The notes beneath the pieces are model-generated. The model was not told where the DNA came from and did no database searches. It was given only the letters and a program-made list of their open reading frames with translations. The position numbers and the translations under genes were made by a program. A stretch of 64,000 bases of DNA from the NCBI GenBank assembly GCA_018648265.1, contig JABGRN010000002.1, positions 1 through 64,000 on the forward strand, written 5' to 3'. Shown one piece after another: positions 35,256 through 43,816 of the stretch (its first letter is position 1; every line of letters starts with the position of its first letter). The DNA is from Prolixibacteraceae bacterium. GTDB lineage: Bacteria > Bacteroidota > Bacteroidia > Bacteroidales > Prolixibacteraceae.

Positions 35256-35678
35256 ATGAACCAAAGTCGAAAAAAGTCCGACAAAGAGTTCAAACAATAA
35301 GTAGTAGAACTTTCTTACACAAGAGTCAATGTCAAAGAAATTGCTGATGAGTTAGGCATTTATAAAGGACTTCTTTATCGATAGAGAAAAGAGTTTAAAA
35401 AATATGAAGGAATAGTTTCCAGGCATGGAAAGCCAAAAATGACAGATTTGGAGCGGGTGGTTGACCGTTTACTGAAAGAACTCAGGGATGTGAAGATGGA
35501 GCGAGATACTAAAAAAGGCAATCTGCATCTTCTCCGTGAGCGATGGAAAATCAACCAATTCAAAAGTAATCACCGTACACGATTTTCTGTTAAGATGATG
35601 TGCAGAGTATTTAAAATAAGTAAAAATGGTAAAATCCAATTTTCAGGTGATATAAATTTAAAAATAGTAATGAAATGA
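35256..35678 (+). pseudogene. Decayed IS3-family transposase (OrfA with start of OrfB)
   Basis: Read in one frame from ATG 35256, the sequence gives an OrfA-like start, a TAA after 14 codons, then an HTH segment with VNVKEIADELGI, a TAG, a KPKMTDLE.VVDRLLKEL leucine-zipper-like region, and finally RTRFSVKMMCRVFKISKNG, which matches the HTH_21 start of IS3-family OrfB. OrfA and OrfB remains sit in the same frame and the DDE catalytic domain is missing, so the copy is dead. It ends just before the BNR/PA14 gene. Confidence 0.8.
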
Positions 35679-35713
35679 TTGTAATACAAACAAGACGATA
35701 CTTTAATCGAAAA

Positions 35714-37504
35714 ATGTTCATAAATGGATTAGCAATCGTACTGCTTTTTATTGGATTTACATCTTGTAATTCAAATCAAATTTCTACCAAAGAAACAGGC
35801 AAAGAAATAGTTTTACGACTTGAACCAAAGGAAGGAAATCCACGCAACAGCGAAGGAGATTTTATTCAGTTAAAAGATGGAAGTATTTTGTTTGTTTATA
35901 CTCATTTTACAAGTGGCTCCGGAGACCACGCAAGTGCGCATCTCGCGGGCAGATTCTCATACGATCAGGGAAAAACATGGACAAATGAAGATGTTTCGAT
36001 ACTCGAAAATGAAGGAGGAATGAATGTTATGTCGGTTTCGTTGCTGCGACTGCAAAATGGTGAAATTGCACTCTTTTATTTGAGAAAAAATTCGGAGACG
36101 GATTGTATTCCTTTTATGCGAATTTCAAGCGATGAGGCAAAAACGTGGAGTGAGCCAAAAAGATGTATCGGTGCCGAAGGATACCACGTGGTTAATAACG
36201 ATAGATTTGTTCAACTGCCGAGTGGAAGAATTATTTTTCCAACTTCTAAACATGAAGCACCAAACTGGGCAAATGGAAAGATATTATGTTATTATTCAGA
36301 TGATAATGGAGATTCCTGGTTGCAGTCAGAGCAAGTTGAAAATCCGGATAATATTGTGTTGCAAGAACCGGGTATTGTTGAATTAAAAGAGGGTAAACTT
36401 ATGTTGTTCTGTAGAACAAATAAAGGTGTGCAGTACTATTCTTTTTCAGATGATAATGGAGAAAACTGGTCACCAATTGAGCCCGGAAATATTAAGTCGC
36501 CACTTTCTCCGGCATCCATTGAAAGGATTCCCTCAACCGGCGATTTGCTGTTATTATGGAATAATAATTTTAAACCTGAAGGAGACGGTGGCAAACGTAC
36601 ACCTTTTAATCTGGCAATTTCAAAAGATGAAGGATTGAGTTGGGAAAAAGTAAAGACCGTTGAAAGCGATCCTGCAGGATGGTACTGTTATACAGCCATC
36701 GAATTTATTGATAACAAAGTTTTATTGGGGCATTGTGCAGGCGATAGAAGAACAAACAACGGCTTGTCAACTACACAAATTACAAGCTTAAGTTTGGACT
36801 GGATTTATGGTGATGCAACTGCAGATCCTTTTGTTTTTACTGATAGTAGCGGTGTTGTAAAACTGTCGTGTAAGGATGAAAATGCACAAATTATTTACAC
36901 TTTAGACGGAACAATCCCAACTCTTGAAAACAGTCTTGAATATAATAACCCGATTGTTGTTACAAGTTTGACAAATTTGTACATGCAGGCATTTTCTCCA
37001 GGAAAAACATCTAGTCAGTTAATTTTTGCTCAAGTTGGGAAAGACATTTTTATAGAAGCGCAGCAAATTTCTGCGAATTTGGTACCTGGTTTACTTGCTA
37101 AATATTATGAATGTGAAATAAATTCAACTAAAAATATTGATGAAGAACATCCGGTAGAAACAAAAATAGTCTCTTCGTTTTTAACAGAAACAAGTCGTCG
37201 CGATAGTAATTATGCTTTTGTATTTACTGGTTATATCAGTGTTCCTAAAGATGGTTATTATACTTTTTATCTGGAATCGAACGATGGAAGTGTGATGATT
37301 TTAAACGATGATAAAATAATTGATAACGACGGTGCACATGGCAATGCTGAGGAATCTGCGTCTATTTCATTAAAAGCCGGATTGCATAAAATTGATGTCA
37401 AATATTTTCAGCTTGGCGGCGGACAAATTTTAAAAGTTGCATGGGAAGGAGCGGAATTTGAAAAGCAGGAAATCAGACCTCAGTTCCTTTTTATTGATAT
37501 TTAA
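35714..37504 (+). CDS. BNR sialidase-like lipoprotein with chitobiase-C-type and PA14 domains
   Basis: From ATG 35714 the protein is 596 residues with a lipoprotein signal (FIGFTSC). A longer reading from 35675 would put charged residues before this signal and is rejected. Residues about 30-375 form a sialidase-type propeller with Asp boxes (SYDQGKTW, SSDEAKTW, SDDNGDSW, SDDNGENW, SKDEGLSW). A CHB_HEX_C-like strand set (YTLDGTIPT) follows, then a PA14 domain (about 455-590; VPKDGYYTFYLESNDGSVM) likely to bind carbohydrate. Substrate is unknown; it may be an exo-sialidase or a glycan-binding hydrolase. A LacI-type regulator follows 134 bp downstream. Confidence 0.85.
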   Translation: MFINGLAIVLLFIGFTSCNSNQISTKETGKEIVLRLEPKEGNPRNSEGDFIQLKDGSILFVYTHFTSGSGDHASAHLAGRFSYDQGKTWTNEDVSILENEGGMNVMSVSLLRLQNGEIALFYLRKNSETDCIPFMRISSDEAKTWSEPKRCIGAEGYHVVNNDRFVQLPSGRIIFPTSKHEAPNWANGKILCYYSDDNGDSWLQSEQVENPDNIVLQEPGIVELKEGKLMLFCRTNKGVQYYSFSDDNGENWSPIEPGNIKSPLSPASIERIPSTGDLLLLWNNNFKPEGDGGKRTPFNLAISKDEGLSWEKVKTVESDPAGWYCYTAIEFIDNKVLLGHCAGDRRTNNGLSTTQITSLSLDWIYGDATADPFVFTDSSGVVKLSCKDENAQIIYTLDGTIPTLENSLEYNNPIVVTSLTNLYMQAFSPGKTSSQLIFAQVGKDIFIEAQQISANLVPGLLAKYYECEINSTKNIDEEHPVETKIVSSFLTETSRRDSNYAFVFTGYISVPKDGYYTFYLESNDGSVMILNDDKIIDNDGAHGNAEESASISLKAGLHKIDVKYFQLGGGQILKVAWEGAEFEKQEIRPQFLFIDI

Positions 37505-37584
37505 ATATCAATAAATTTTTTTGTATCCAAGTTTTTCCCAGGCAATTGATTATTATTAATTTTTTATTTTTCGAATAGAATAGA

Positions 37585-37609
37585 TATATTTGCTAAACTG
37601 ATTTAGCAA
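37585..37609 (+). promoter_or_regulatory. -7 box with overlapping LacI-type operator upstream of the regulator gene
   Basis: TATATTTG (37585-37592) is a -7 box, and the palindrome TTGCTAAACTGATTTAGCAA (37590-37609; 8-bp arms, 4-bp spacer) overlaps its end. The core GCTAAACTGATTTAGC recurs before the ROK gene. Position implies autorepression. Confidence 0.75.
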
Positions 37610-37638
37610 CTGTTTGTATCGATTTATAAATCACCTCA

Positions 37639-38667
37639 ATGATAAAGAAAACGTCTTTAAGCGATATTGCCCAGAAACTTGGAGTTTCCAAAACATTGGT
37701 GTCGCTAGTCTTAAATGGCAAAGGAAAAGAACACAGAATTAGCGATGTGGTTTGTAAAAAAGTGATGGAAGTTGCAAGGGAAATGAATTACCAGCCCAAT
37801 CAGCTTGCAAAAAGTTTGCGTACTGGAAAAACAAATACTATTGGTTTAATTATTGCCGATATTGCCAATCCTTTTTTTGGTAAACTTGGTCGTGAAATTG
37901 AAAAAGAAGCAGCCAGAAAAGGATATCGTGTAATGTTTTGCAGTTCAGATGAAAGTGCAGAAAAATCGAAACTCCAGATCGAAATGATGCTTCAGGGGCA
38001 TGTGGACGGGTTTATAATTTCCCCTCCAATGAACAGCGAGGAACAAATCCGTGATTTGTCGCGCAGTAATAAACCATTTGTATTAATCGACCGGTTCTTT
38101 CCCGAAATTGATTCGAATTACATTATTGTTGATAATCAGGAAGCTGCTTACAATGCAACTACTCATTTAATTGCCAGGGGGTATAAAAAAATTGCATGTA
38201 TCACGGTTAACGCCGATTTGGTAAATATGAAGGATCGGCTTATTGGATATAAAAAAGCACTTTTAGATTCCGGTATCAAATTAGATAAAAACCTGGTAAA
38301 AGAACTCCAATTCTCGCATGAAAGCAAAGATGTTTTTAAAGCTATCAAACAGTTGACAGGAAAAAATAAAGATTGTATCGATGCAATTTTGTTTACTACA
38401 AGTAAGGTTGGAATTATGGGTATCGAAAGTTTAAATGTTTTAGGATTAAACATTCCCAACGATATTGCAATTGTAAGTTTCGACGATCCCGATGCGTATA
38501 AAATCTGTTATTCACCGGTTACGACAATGGCGCAGCCACTTACAGAAATAGGGAAAATGGCAGTACAAGTATTATTGGCAGAAATAAAAAATCCCGGAAG
38601 CAGTATCAAAACACAAAAAATTACACTTAAAACAAATTTTGTGATCCGTAAATCTTGTGGTTCGTAA
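37639..38667 (+). CDS. LacI-family transcriptional regulator
   Basis: The 342-residue protein has an N-terminal HTH (TSLSDIAQKLGVSKTLVSLVLNG, residues 4-26) with the hinge NYQPNQLAKSLRTGKT, and a periplasmic-binding-like ligand domain from about 60 (IGLIIADIANPFFGKL). It probably represses the sugar-use genes downstream and releases DNA on binding a sugar or sugar phosphate. Two matching 16-bp palindromes, one over its own promoter and one over the ROK promoter, are its likely operators. Confidence 0.93.
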   Translation: MIKKTSLSDIAQKLGVSKTLVSLVLNGKGKEHRISDVVCKKVMEVAREMNYQPNQLAKSLRTGKTNTIGLIIADIANPFFGKLGREIEKEAARKGYRVMFCSSDESAEKSKLQIEMMLQGHVDGFIISPPMNSEEQIRDLSRSNKPFVLIDRFFPEIDSNYIIVDNQEAAYNATTHLIARGYKKIACITVNADLVNMKDRLIGYKKALLDSGIKLDKNLVKELQFSHESKDVFKAIKQLTGKNKDCIDAILFTTSKVGIMGIESLNVLGLNIPNDIAIVSFDDPDAYKICYSPVTTMAQPLTEIGKMAVQVLLAEIKNPGSSIKTQKITLKTNFVIRKSCGS

Positions 38668-38675
38668 AAATTATC

Positions 38676-38698
38676 TATATTCGCTAAACCGTTTTAGC
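38676..38698 (+). promoter_or_regulatory. -7-like box with second LacI-type operator upstream of the ROK gene
   Basis: TATATTCG (38676-38683) resembles TAnnTTTG and abuts GCTAAACCGTTTTAGC (38683-38698), which agrees with the first operator core at 14 of 16 positions. The -7/operator arrangement is the same in both places. A half-site, TTTGCTAAACT on the minus strand, lies near 40458-40468. Confidence 0.75.
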
Positions 38699-38713
38699 CT
38701 AAAAATTTAAACC

Positions 38714-39685
38714 ATGCAACAAACAACTGCTAATTATTTTATCGGCATCGATATTGGCGGAACTAAATGTGCAATTGTAATTGGCGATAGAGAATTTAAT
38801 ATATTCAAAAAGATTCAATTTGAAACAAAAACTGAACGGGGTTACAAAGCCATTTTGAATGATTTTTTTGATAATCTGGATAAACTTTTCAATGAATTCC
38901 CCAAAAAACAAATTCAACAAATTGGTATAAGTTGTGGCGGTCCCCTCGATTCAAATAAAGGGATTATTTATTCACCTCCTAACCTTCCTGGTTGGGACAG
39001 TGTGCCGGTTGTTAAAATATTTCAAAAAAAATACGGGATTGCAACAGCTTTACAAAACGATGCAAATGCATGTGCCCTGGCCGAATGGATGATGGGTGCA
39101 GGAAAAGGTACCCGAAATATGATATTCCTTACCTTTGGTACTGGAATGGGTGCAGGCTTAATTTTAAACGGACAACTCTATTCCGGAACAAACGACCTTG
39201 GTGGCGAAGTTGGGCATATCAGATTGGCAAAAACGGGACCAGTTGGATTTGGGAAAGCCGGGTCGTTTGAAGGATTTTGTAGTGGGGGCGGAATTGCACA
39301 ATTGGCAAAAACTATTGTATCCGAAAAAATTTCAAAAGGGCAAAATGTTGAATTTTGCGAAGCAAATAATATTGATAATTTAGATGCAAAAACTGTTGCA
39401 ATTGCTGCAAATGCCGATGATTTAGTTGCAAATGAAATTGTTAAAATTTCAGCCGGGTATTTAGGAAAAGCGCTTGCAATTCTTATTGATACTTTAAATC
39501 CGCAATGTATTGTAATTGGTAGTATTTATTCGCGCAACGTGAACCTTTTTAAACCACATATTGATCGCATTCTTAATTTGGAAGCTATTCCGGCTGCAGT
39601 TGAGGTTTGTGAAATAAAACCTGCTCTTTTAGGAGATTCGATTGGAGATTATGCCGCTCTTTGTGTGGCGATTAACGAAGTTTAA
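38714..39685 (+). CDS. ROK-family sugar kinase-like protein lacking the zinc cysteines
   Basis: A 323-residue ROK protein with the phosphate-1 motif GIDIGGTKCAIVIG (residues 11-24), ALQNDANACALAEWM with the catalytic Asp, and FGTGMGAGLI. No HTH precedes it, so it is an enzyme rather than a repressor. The usual CxCGxxGCxE zinc motif after GEVGHIRL is replaced by VGFGKAGSFE with a single later Cys, so the structural zinc is probably absent, as in some ROK subgroups. It likely phosphorylates the sugar taken up by the linked transporter. It is preceded by a LacI operator and followed after 17 bp by the SIS gene. Confidence 0.88.
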   Translation: MQQTTANYFIGIDIGGTKCAIVIGDREFNIFKKIQFETKTERGYKAILNDFFDNLDKLFNEFPKKQIQQIGISCGGPLDSNKGIIYSPPNLPGWDSVPVVKIFQKKYGIATALQNDANACALAEWMMGAGKGTRNMIFLTFGTGMGAGLILNGQLYSGTNDLGGEVGHIRLAKTGPVGFGKAGSFEGFCSGGGIAQLAKTIVSEKISKGQNVEFCEANNIDNLDAKTVAIAANADDLVANEIVKISAGYLGKALAILIDTLNPQCIVIGSIYSRNVNLFKPHIDRILNLEAIPAAVEVCEIKPALLGDSIGDYAALCVAINEV

Positions 39686-39702
39686 TTTTAGAAAAGTTTA
39701 AG

Positions 39703-40338
39703 GTGGAAAATAACTTACATATCCAACAACTTGTAAAACGATACAGTCAGTTGGCTGAGTTGAAAAATGAAATAGAGAGAGCTGGAAAAGCAATTATTGA
39801 TTCTTACGAAAATGGGGGAAAAGTACTGGTTTGCGGGAACGGTGGCAGTGCTTCAGATTCGGATCACATTGTGGGTGAATTAATGAAAAGCTTTGAGGTG
39901 AAACGTCCTGTTAACCAAATTTTAAAAACAAATTTGAAGAATGTAGCCAGTGACCGGGGATGGTATCTTTCAGAAAAATTACAACAGGGTTTACCTGCCA
40001 TCTCATTAACGGCTCATTCAGCTTTAATTTCGGCAGTTGCAAACGATATTGATGGCGATTTGGTTTTTGCACAGCAAGTTACGGGTTACGGAAATAAAGG
40101 GGATATTTTGATTGGTATGAGTACATCGGGCAATTCTCAGAATGTAATTGATGCACTAATTGTAGCCAAAGCTAAAAACCTTGTTACTATTGGATTTACA
40201 GGTAAAACAGGAGGGAAAATGAAAGAATTTTGCGATATTCTTATAAATGTGCCCGAATCTCGAACAGCCTTTGTACAGGAATTGCATTTACCAATTTACC
40301 ATATCCTTTGCCTCGAAGTTGAGAATCATTTTTTTTAA
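39703..40338 (+). CDS. SIS-domain phosphosugar isomerase, GmhA-like
   Basis: The 211-residue protein starts at GTG (39703); no better ATG preserves the N-terminal helix. It has a single SIS domain: VCGNGGSASDSDHIVGELMKSF (45-66) and GMSTSGNSQNVIDAL match the phosphosugar-binding loops of sedoheptulose-7-phosphate isomerase (GmhA). It should interconvert ketose and aldose phosphates. The neighbouring kinase is also of the heptose-kinase (HldE) type, which points to a heptose-like or related sugar phosphate, though the presence of LacI, ROK and symporter genes suggests catabolism. Confidence 0.85.
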   Translation: MENNLHIQQLVKRYSQLAELKNEIERAGKAIIDSYENGGKVLVCGNGGSASDSDHIVGELMKSFEVKRPVNQILKTNLKNVASDRGWYLSEKLQQGLPAISLTAHSALISAVANDIDGDLVFAQQVTGYGNKGDILIGMSTSGNSQNVIDALIVAKAKNLVTIGFTGKTGGKMKEFCDILINVPESRTAFVQELHLPIYHILCLEVENHFF

Positions 40339-40477
40339 ATAAAATATTATGAACGAACTAATATAATTTATCAAAACCAACAGCATTTAGTTCCATCAAT
40401 AAAGTCGAAAAATATTAAAATGAAGGATAAACCAATAAAACTTAAATCAATATCGTTTAGTTTAGCAAAAAATATTT

Positions 40478-40583
40478 GACTCTGTTAAGGCTGGCAGTCA
40501 GGTTGAACGTAGTTGAAGACTTGGTGCTTGTCGATTGAGATTTTTATTTTTGAATTTTGAATTCAGCCTTTAACGACAGACTC
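40478..40583. repeat. Small dispersed repeat with imperfect inverted ends
   Basis: GACTCTGTTAAGGCTG at the left pairs imperfectly with CAGCCTTTAACGACAGACTC at the right. The interior GTCAGGTTGAACGTAGTTGA resembles GTCAAGTTGAGCGGAGTCGA at 56581. It fills most of the 307-bp gap 40339-40645, which otherwise shows only the LacI half-site. Confidence 0.5.
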
Positions 40584-40645
40584 AAAAATTTTAGATAGAA
40601 TCATGTTTATTTCGTTATATCTCGATAAAATTAAATAAAAATAGG

Positions 40646-42544
40646 ATGAAAAAAGAGAAACTTCAAATAATCCTGGATGAAATAAATTCAGTAAAAATTG
40701 CTGTTTTAGGCGATTTCTGCCTCGATGCGTATTGGTTCATCGATGAATCGAAAAGTGAAATTTCGGTTGAAACAGGAAATGCCACTCAACCAATCCGGCA
40801 GCAAAAATATTCGTTGGGGGGAGCCGGAAATGTAACCAATAACCTTGCTGCGATGGGAGTTGCAGATGTGAGGGCTTTTGGCGTTATTGGCGACGATCCT
40901 TTTGCTTCGGCAATGGTTGGGCTGATGGAAAAAGCCGGGATTAGTACCAATAATCTTTTAATTCAGCAAGACAATTGGTCAACACACGTTTATGCAAAAC
41001 CGTATGTTGCCGATGTGGAACAAAACAGAATTGACTTTGGAAATTTCAATCAACTTTCATATTCGGTAGCCGATCAACTTATTCAGAATTTGAAAAACGA
41101 GATTCATAAGGTTGATTTAGTAATAATTAACGAGCAGGTAATCTCAGGAATCCATACCGACTATTTCAAACAAAAACTGGTCGAACTAATTCAACAATTT
41201 CCAGATAAAAAATTTATTGTTGATAGTCGGAATTATAGCGATTTTTATGACGGTGCTTATCGAAAGATGAATGATACCGAGGCTGCAAATCTTGCTGGAA
41301 TTAAAAAAGATCCCTCGGATATGGTATTGTATTCCGAAGTAAAAACTGCGGCAAAAACACTTTTCGAACGGTTTAAAAAACCACTTTTTGTAACCCGTGG
41401 TGATAGAGGATCGTTGATAATCGACGAAAACGGGATAACTGATTCTTTTGGACTTTTAATAATATCAAAAATAGATTCAGTTGGTGCGGGCGACAGTTAT
41501 CTTGCAGGAGCAGCTACGGCATTGGCAGCTGGTTACAGTATGGAGGTTGCAGCTGAAATAGGAACTTATGTTGCCGGAGTTACTGTGCAAAAACTTTTTC
41601 AAACCGGAACTGCTACTCCCGAAGAAATTTTACAGATAGGTTTGGATCCTGACTTTGTTTATCGTTCGGAGCTCGCAGAAGATATCAGGCAGGCTAAGTA
41701 CATCGACAATTCAGAAATTGAGTGTATCAATACCTTACCCGAAAATCTAAATATTCGTTATGCAATCTTTGATCACGATGGAACAATATCAACATTGCGC
41801 GAGGGCTGGGAGGAAATAATGGCACCAATGATGATGAAAACTGTTTTGGGGAATCTTTATCAGGATGCGGATGAAGCATTGTATCATAAAGTACAAACAC
41901 GGGTTAATGAATTTATAGACAAAACTACCGGGATTCAGACCCTGGTCCAAATGAAGGGATTGGTTGAACTGGTAAGGGAATTTGGTTTTGTTCCTGAAAA
42001 TGAAATACTGGATGAGTTTGGGTACAAAAAAATTTACAACGAAGAGTTGTTGCTCATGGTGAAAGAGCGTGAGAAAAAGATTTTGCGCGGAGAATTGTCC
42101 CTCGAAGATTTTACACTAAAAAACGCAGTTTTACTACTCGAAAAGCTTTATAAAGCAGGGATCAAGCTAACTTTAGCAAGCGGAACTGATGAAGAAGATG
42201 TAAGGAACGAAGCCCGGATTTTAGGCTACGATCATTTATTTGAAGGGCGCATTTACGGAGCCGTTGGGGATGTAAACAAGGAAGCAAAGAAAATTGTCCT
42301 CGACAGGATTTTAGATATGATTGGCACCTCGGGAACCGGGAAAATTGCTGTATTTGGAGATGGTCCGGTGGAAATCAGAGAAACACATAAACGAGATGGA
42401 GTCTCAATCGGCATTGCCAGCAACGAAATGAAACGACACAGTTTAAACGAAAGCAAACGTACCCGCTTAATAAAAGCCGGTGCCGATATTATTATTCCCG
42501 ATTTCTCACAATTATCGTTGTTGCTGAAACTCTTAAATATTTAA
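40646..42544 (+). CDS. PfkB-family (HldE-like) kinase fused to a HAD-family phosphatase
   Basis: The 632-residue fusion has a PfkB kinase (about 15-345) resembling the heptose-7-phosphate kinase domain of HldE: YSLGGAGNVTNNLAAMG (55-71) and the anion-hole/catalytic motif VGAGDSYLAGA with Asp283. In place of the usual nucleotidyltransferase, residues about 370-632 form a HAD hydrolase with nucleophile motif DHDGT (376-380), a helical cap, TLASGT and VFGDGPVEI. It could phosphorylate a sugar and remove another phosphate, as HldE kinase plus GmhB do in heptose synthesis. I do not know a described enzyme with this exact fusion. It starts 307 bp after the SIS gene and ends 7 bp before the next gene. 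Confidence 0.85.
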   Translation: MKKEKLQIILDEINSVKIAVLGDFCLDAYWFIDESKSEISVETGNATQPIRQQKYSLGGAGNVTNNLAAMGVADVRAFGVIGDDPFASAMVGLMEKAGISTNNLLIQQDNWSTHVYAKPYVADVEQNRIDFGNFNQLSYSVADQLIQNLKNEIHKVDLVIINEQVISGIHTDYFKQKLVELIQQFPDKKFIVDSRNYSDFYDGAYRKMNDTEAANLAGIKKDPSDMVLYSEVKTAAKTLFERFKKPLFVTRGDRGSLIIDENGITDSFGLLIISKIDSVGAGDSYLAGAATALAAGYSMEVAAEIGTYVAGVTVQKLFQTGTATPEEILQIGLDPDFVYRSELAEDIRQAKYIDNSEIECINTLPENLNIRYAIFDHDGTISTLREGWEEIMAPMMMKTVLGNLYQDADEALYHKVQTRVNEFIDKTTGIQTLVQMKGLVELVREFGFVPENEILDEFGYKKIYNEELLLMVKEREKKILRGELSLEDFTLKNAVLLLEKLYKAGIKLTLASGTDEEDVRNEARILGYDHLFEGRIYGAVGDVNKEAKKIVLDRILDMIGTSGTGKIAVFGDGPVEIRETHKRDGVSIGIASNEMKRHSLNESKRTRLIKAGADIIIPDFSQLSLLLKLLNI

Positions 42545-42551
42545 CCAAGCC

Positions 42552-43661
42552 ATGCCGCACCTTAAATTCAACAGAGATAAGCTTTTAGTAAAAAAATTAT
42601 CGGAAAGAAAAAACAAGGTCTTTATAAAAAGAGACAATATTCCCGTAACGCAAAAACCTAAAAGTATTGGCCCGGCAGAAAATAAACTGATTGAAGAAAC
42701 TGCCGATAAAATCAGGAATGCAAGAAAATTGGGAAAATCGATTATGCTCACTTTTGGTGCACATACCATTAAAAACGGGATGGCCCCAACTTTAATTACC
42801 TTAATAAAAGAAGGGTGGCTAACACATTTAGCAACTAATGGGGCAGGTATTATTCACGATTGGGAATTTGCATTTCAGGGCGAATCGAGCGAAGATGTCC
42901 GTGAGAATGTTGAATGCGGGCAATTTGGGATATGGGAAGAAACCGGGTTTTATATTAATCTTGCCATTATTGTAGGTGCTTACGAAGGAGTGGGTTATGG
43001 TGAATCGCTTGGTAAAATGATTCATTTTGAAGGACTACAAATTCCCGAAGTATCCACTTTGTACCACGAAGCAAAAAATTCAATGTTGGAAAAACCCGAA
43101 ATTGCCGCGGCAGCTATCGATTTAGCGAGTGTTATCAAAAAATTCAATATTATTCCGGGGTTTTTGAAAATCCCACATCCTTTTAAAAAATACTCGGTAC
43201 AAGAAACGGCTTTTACTTATAATATTCCATTTACCGGTCACCCGATGTTCGGTCACGATATAATTTATAACCATCCGATGAATCACGGAGCAGCAATTGG
43301 CCGAACTGCAGAAAACGATTTTTTAAGTTACGCCGACAGTGTGAGCCGCCTCGAAAATGGTGTTTACATGTCGATCGGTTCGGCGGTTATGTCGCCAATG
43401 ATTTTTGAGAAGTCTTTGTCCATGTCGCAGAATATCGAAATTCAGGAGGGCACGCACATCGATAATCATTTTATGCTAATTGTTGATTTAGCCGATTCTG
43501 ATTGGGATTGGGCCAAAGATGGGGAACCGCCAATGGATAACCCTGCCTATTATCTAAGATACTGTAAAACATTTAACCGAATGGGTGGCGAAATGCACTA
43601 TTTAACTGCTGATAATCGTGATTTTTTATTGGCACTCTACCAGAATCTTACAGAAAATTAA
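42552..43661 (+). CDS. Deoxyhypusine-synthase-like protein of unknown function
   Basis: The 369-residue cytoplasmic protein shows TFGAHTIKNGMAPTLITLI, then THLATNGAGIIHDWEFAFQG and ESSEDVRENVECGQFGIWEETG. This combination resembles bacterial proteins related to deoxyhypusine synthase (Rossmann-like NAD fold), which I recall only from general patterns. True deoxyhypusine modification of an elongation factor is not expected in this phylum, and the position between a sugar kinase-phosphatase and an epimerase points to a role in sugar metabolism. It follows the fusion gene by 7 bp, so the two are likely translated from one message. The reaction is unknown. Confidence 0.6.
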   Translation: MPHLKFNRDKLLVKKLSERKNKVFIKRDNIPVTQKPKSIGPAENKLIEETADKIRNARKLGKSIMLTFGAHTIKNGMAPTLITLIKEGWLTHLATNGAGIIHDWEFAFQGESSEDVRENVECGQFGIWEETGFYINLAIIVGAYEGVGYGESLGKMIHFEGLQIPEVSTLYHEAKNSMLEKPEIAAAAIDLASVIKKFNIIPGFLKIPHPFKKYSVQETAFTYNIPFTGHPMFGHDIIYNHPMNHGAAIGRTAENDFLSYADSVSRLENGVYMSIGSAVMSPMIFEKSLSMSQNIEIQEGTHIDNHFMLIVDLADSDWDWAKDGEPPMDNPAYYLRYCKTFNRMGGEMHYLTADNRDFLLALYQNLTEN

Positions 43662-43705
43662 TTATTTTGGACTTTATAAATTTTGATATAAATAATGAAT
43701 GTGCA

Positions 43706-43774
43706 CGTCATTCCGAACTTGTTTCGGAATCTGCTTTTTTTATATAGAGATGCTGAAATAAATTCAGCATGACG
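43706..43774. repeat. 69-bp dispersed palindromic repeat
   Basis: Two hairpins, TTCCGAACTTGTTTCGGAA and TGCTGAAATAAATTCAGCA, are enclosed by CGTCAT and ATGACG, which also pair. This class of short repeat is common between genes in many bacteria. It separates the deoxyhypusine-synthase-like gene from the epimerase gene. Confidence 0.75.
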
Positions 43775-43816
43775 ACAAATGTAATTGGCTCACCAAAAAT
43801 ATAAAATAACCGTATT

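Noticed and set aside
35675..35713. N-terminal extension of the BNR/PA14 lipoprotein
   Set aside because: The added basic residues precede a complete lipoprotein signal that starts at 35714, and the region overlaps the transposase remnant.
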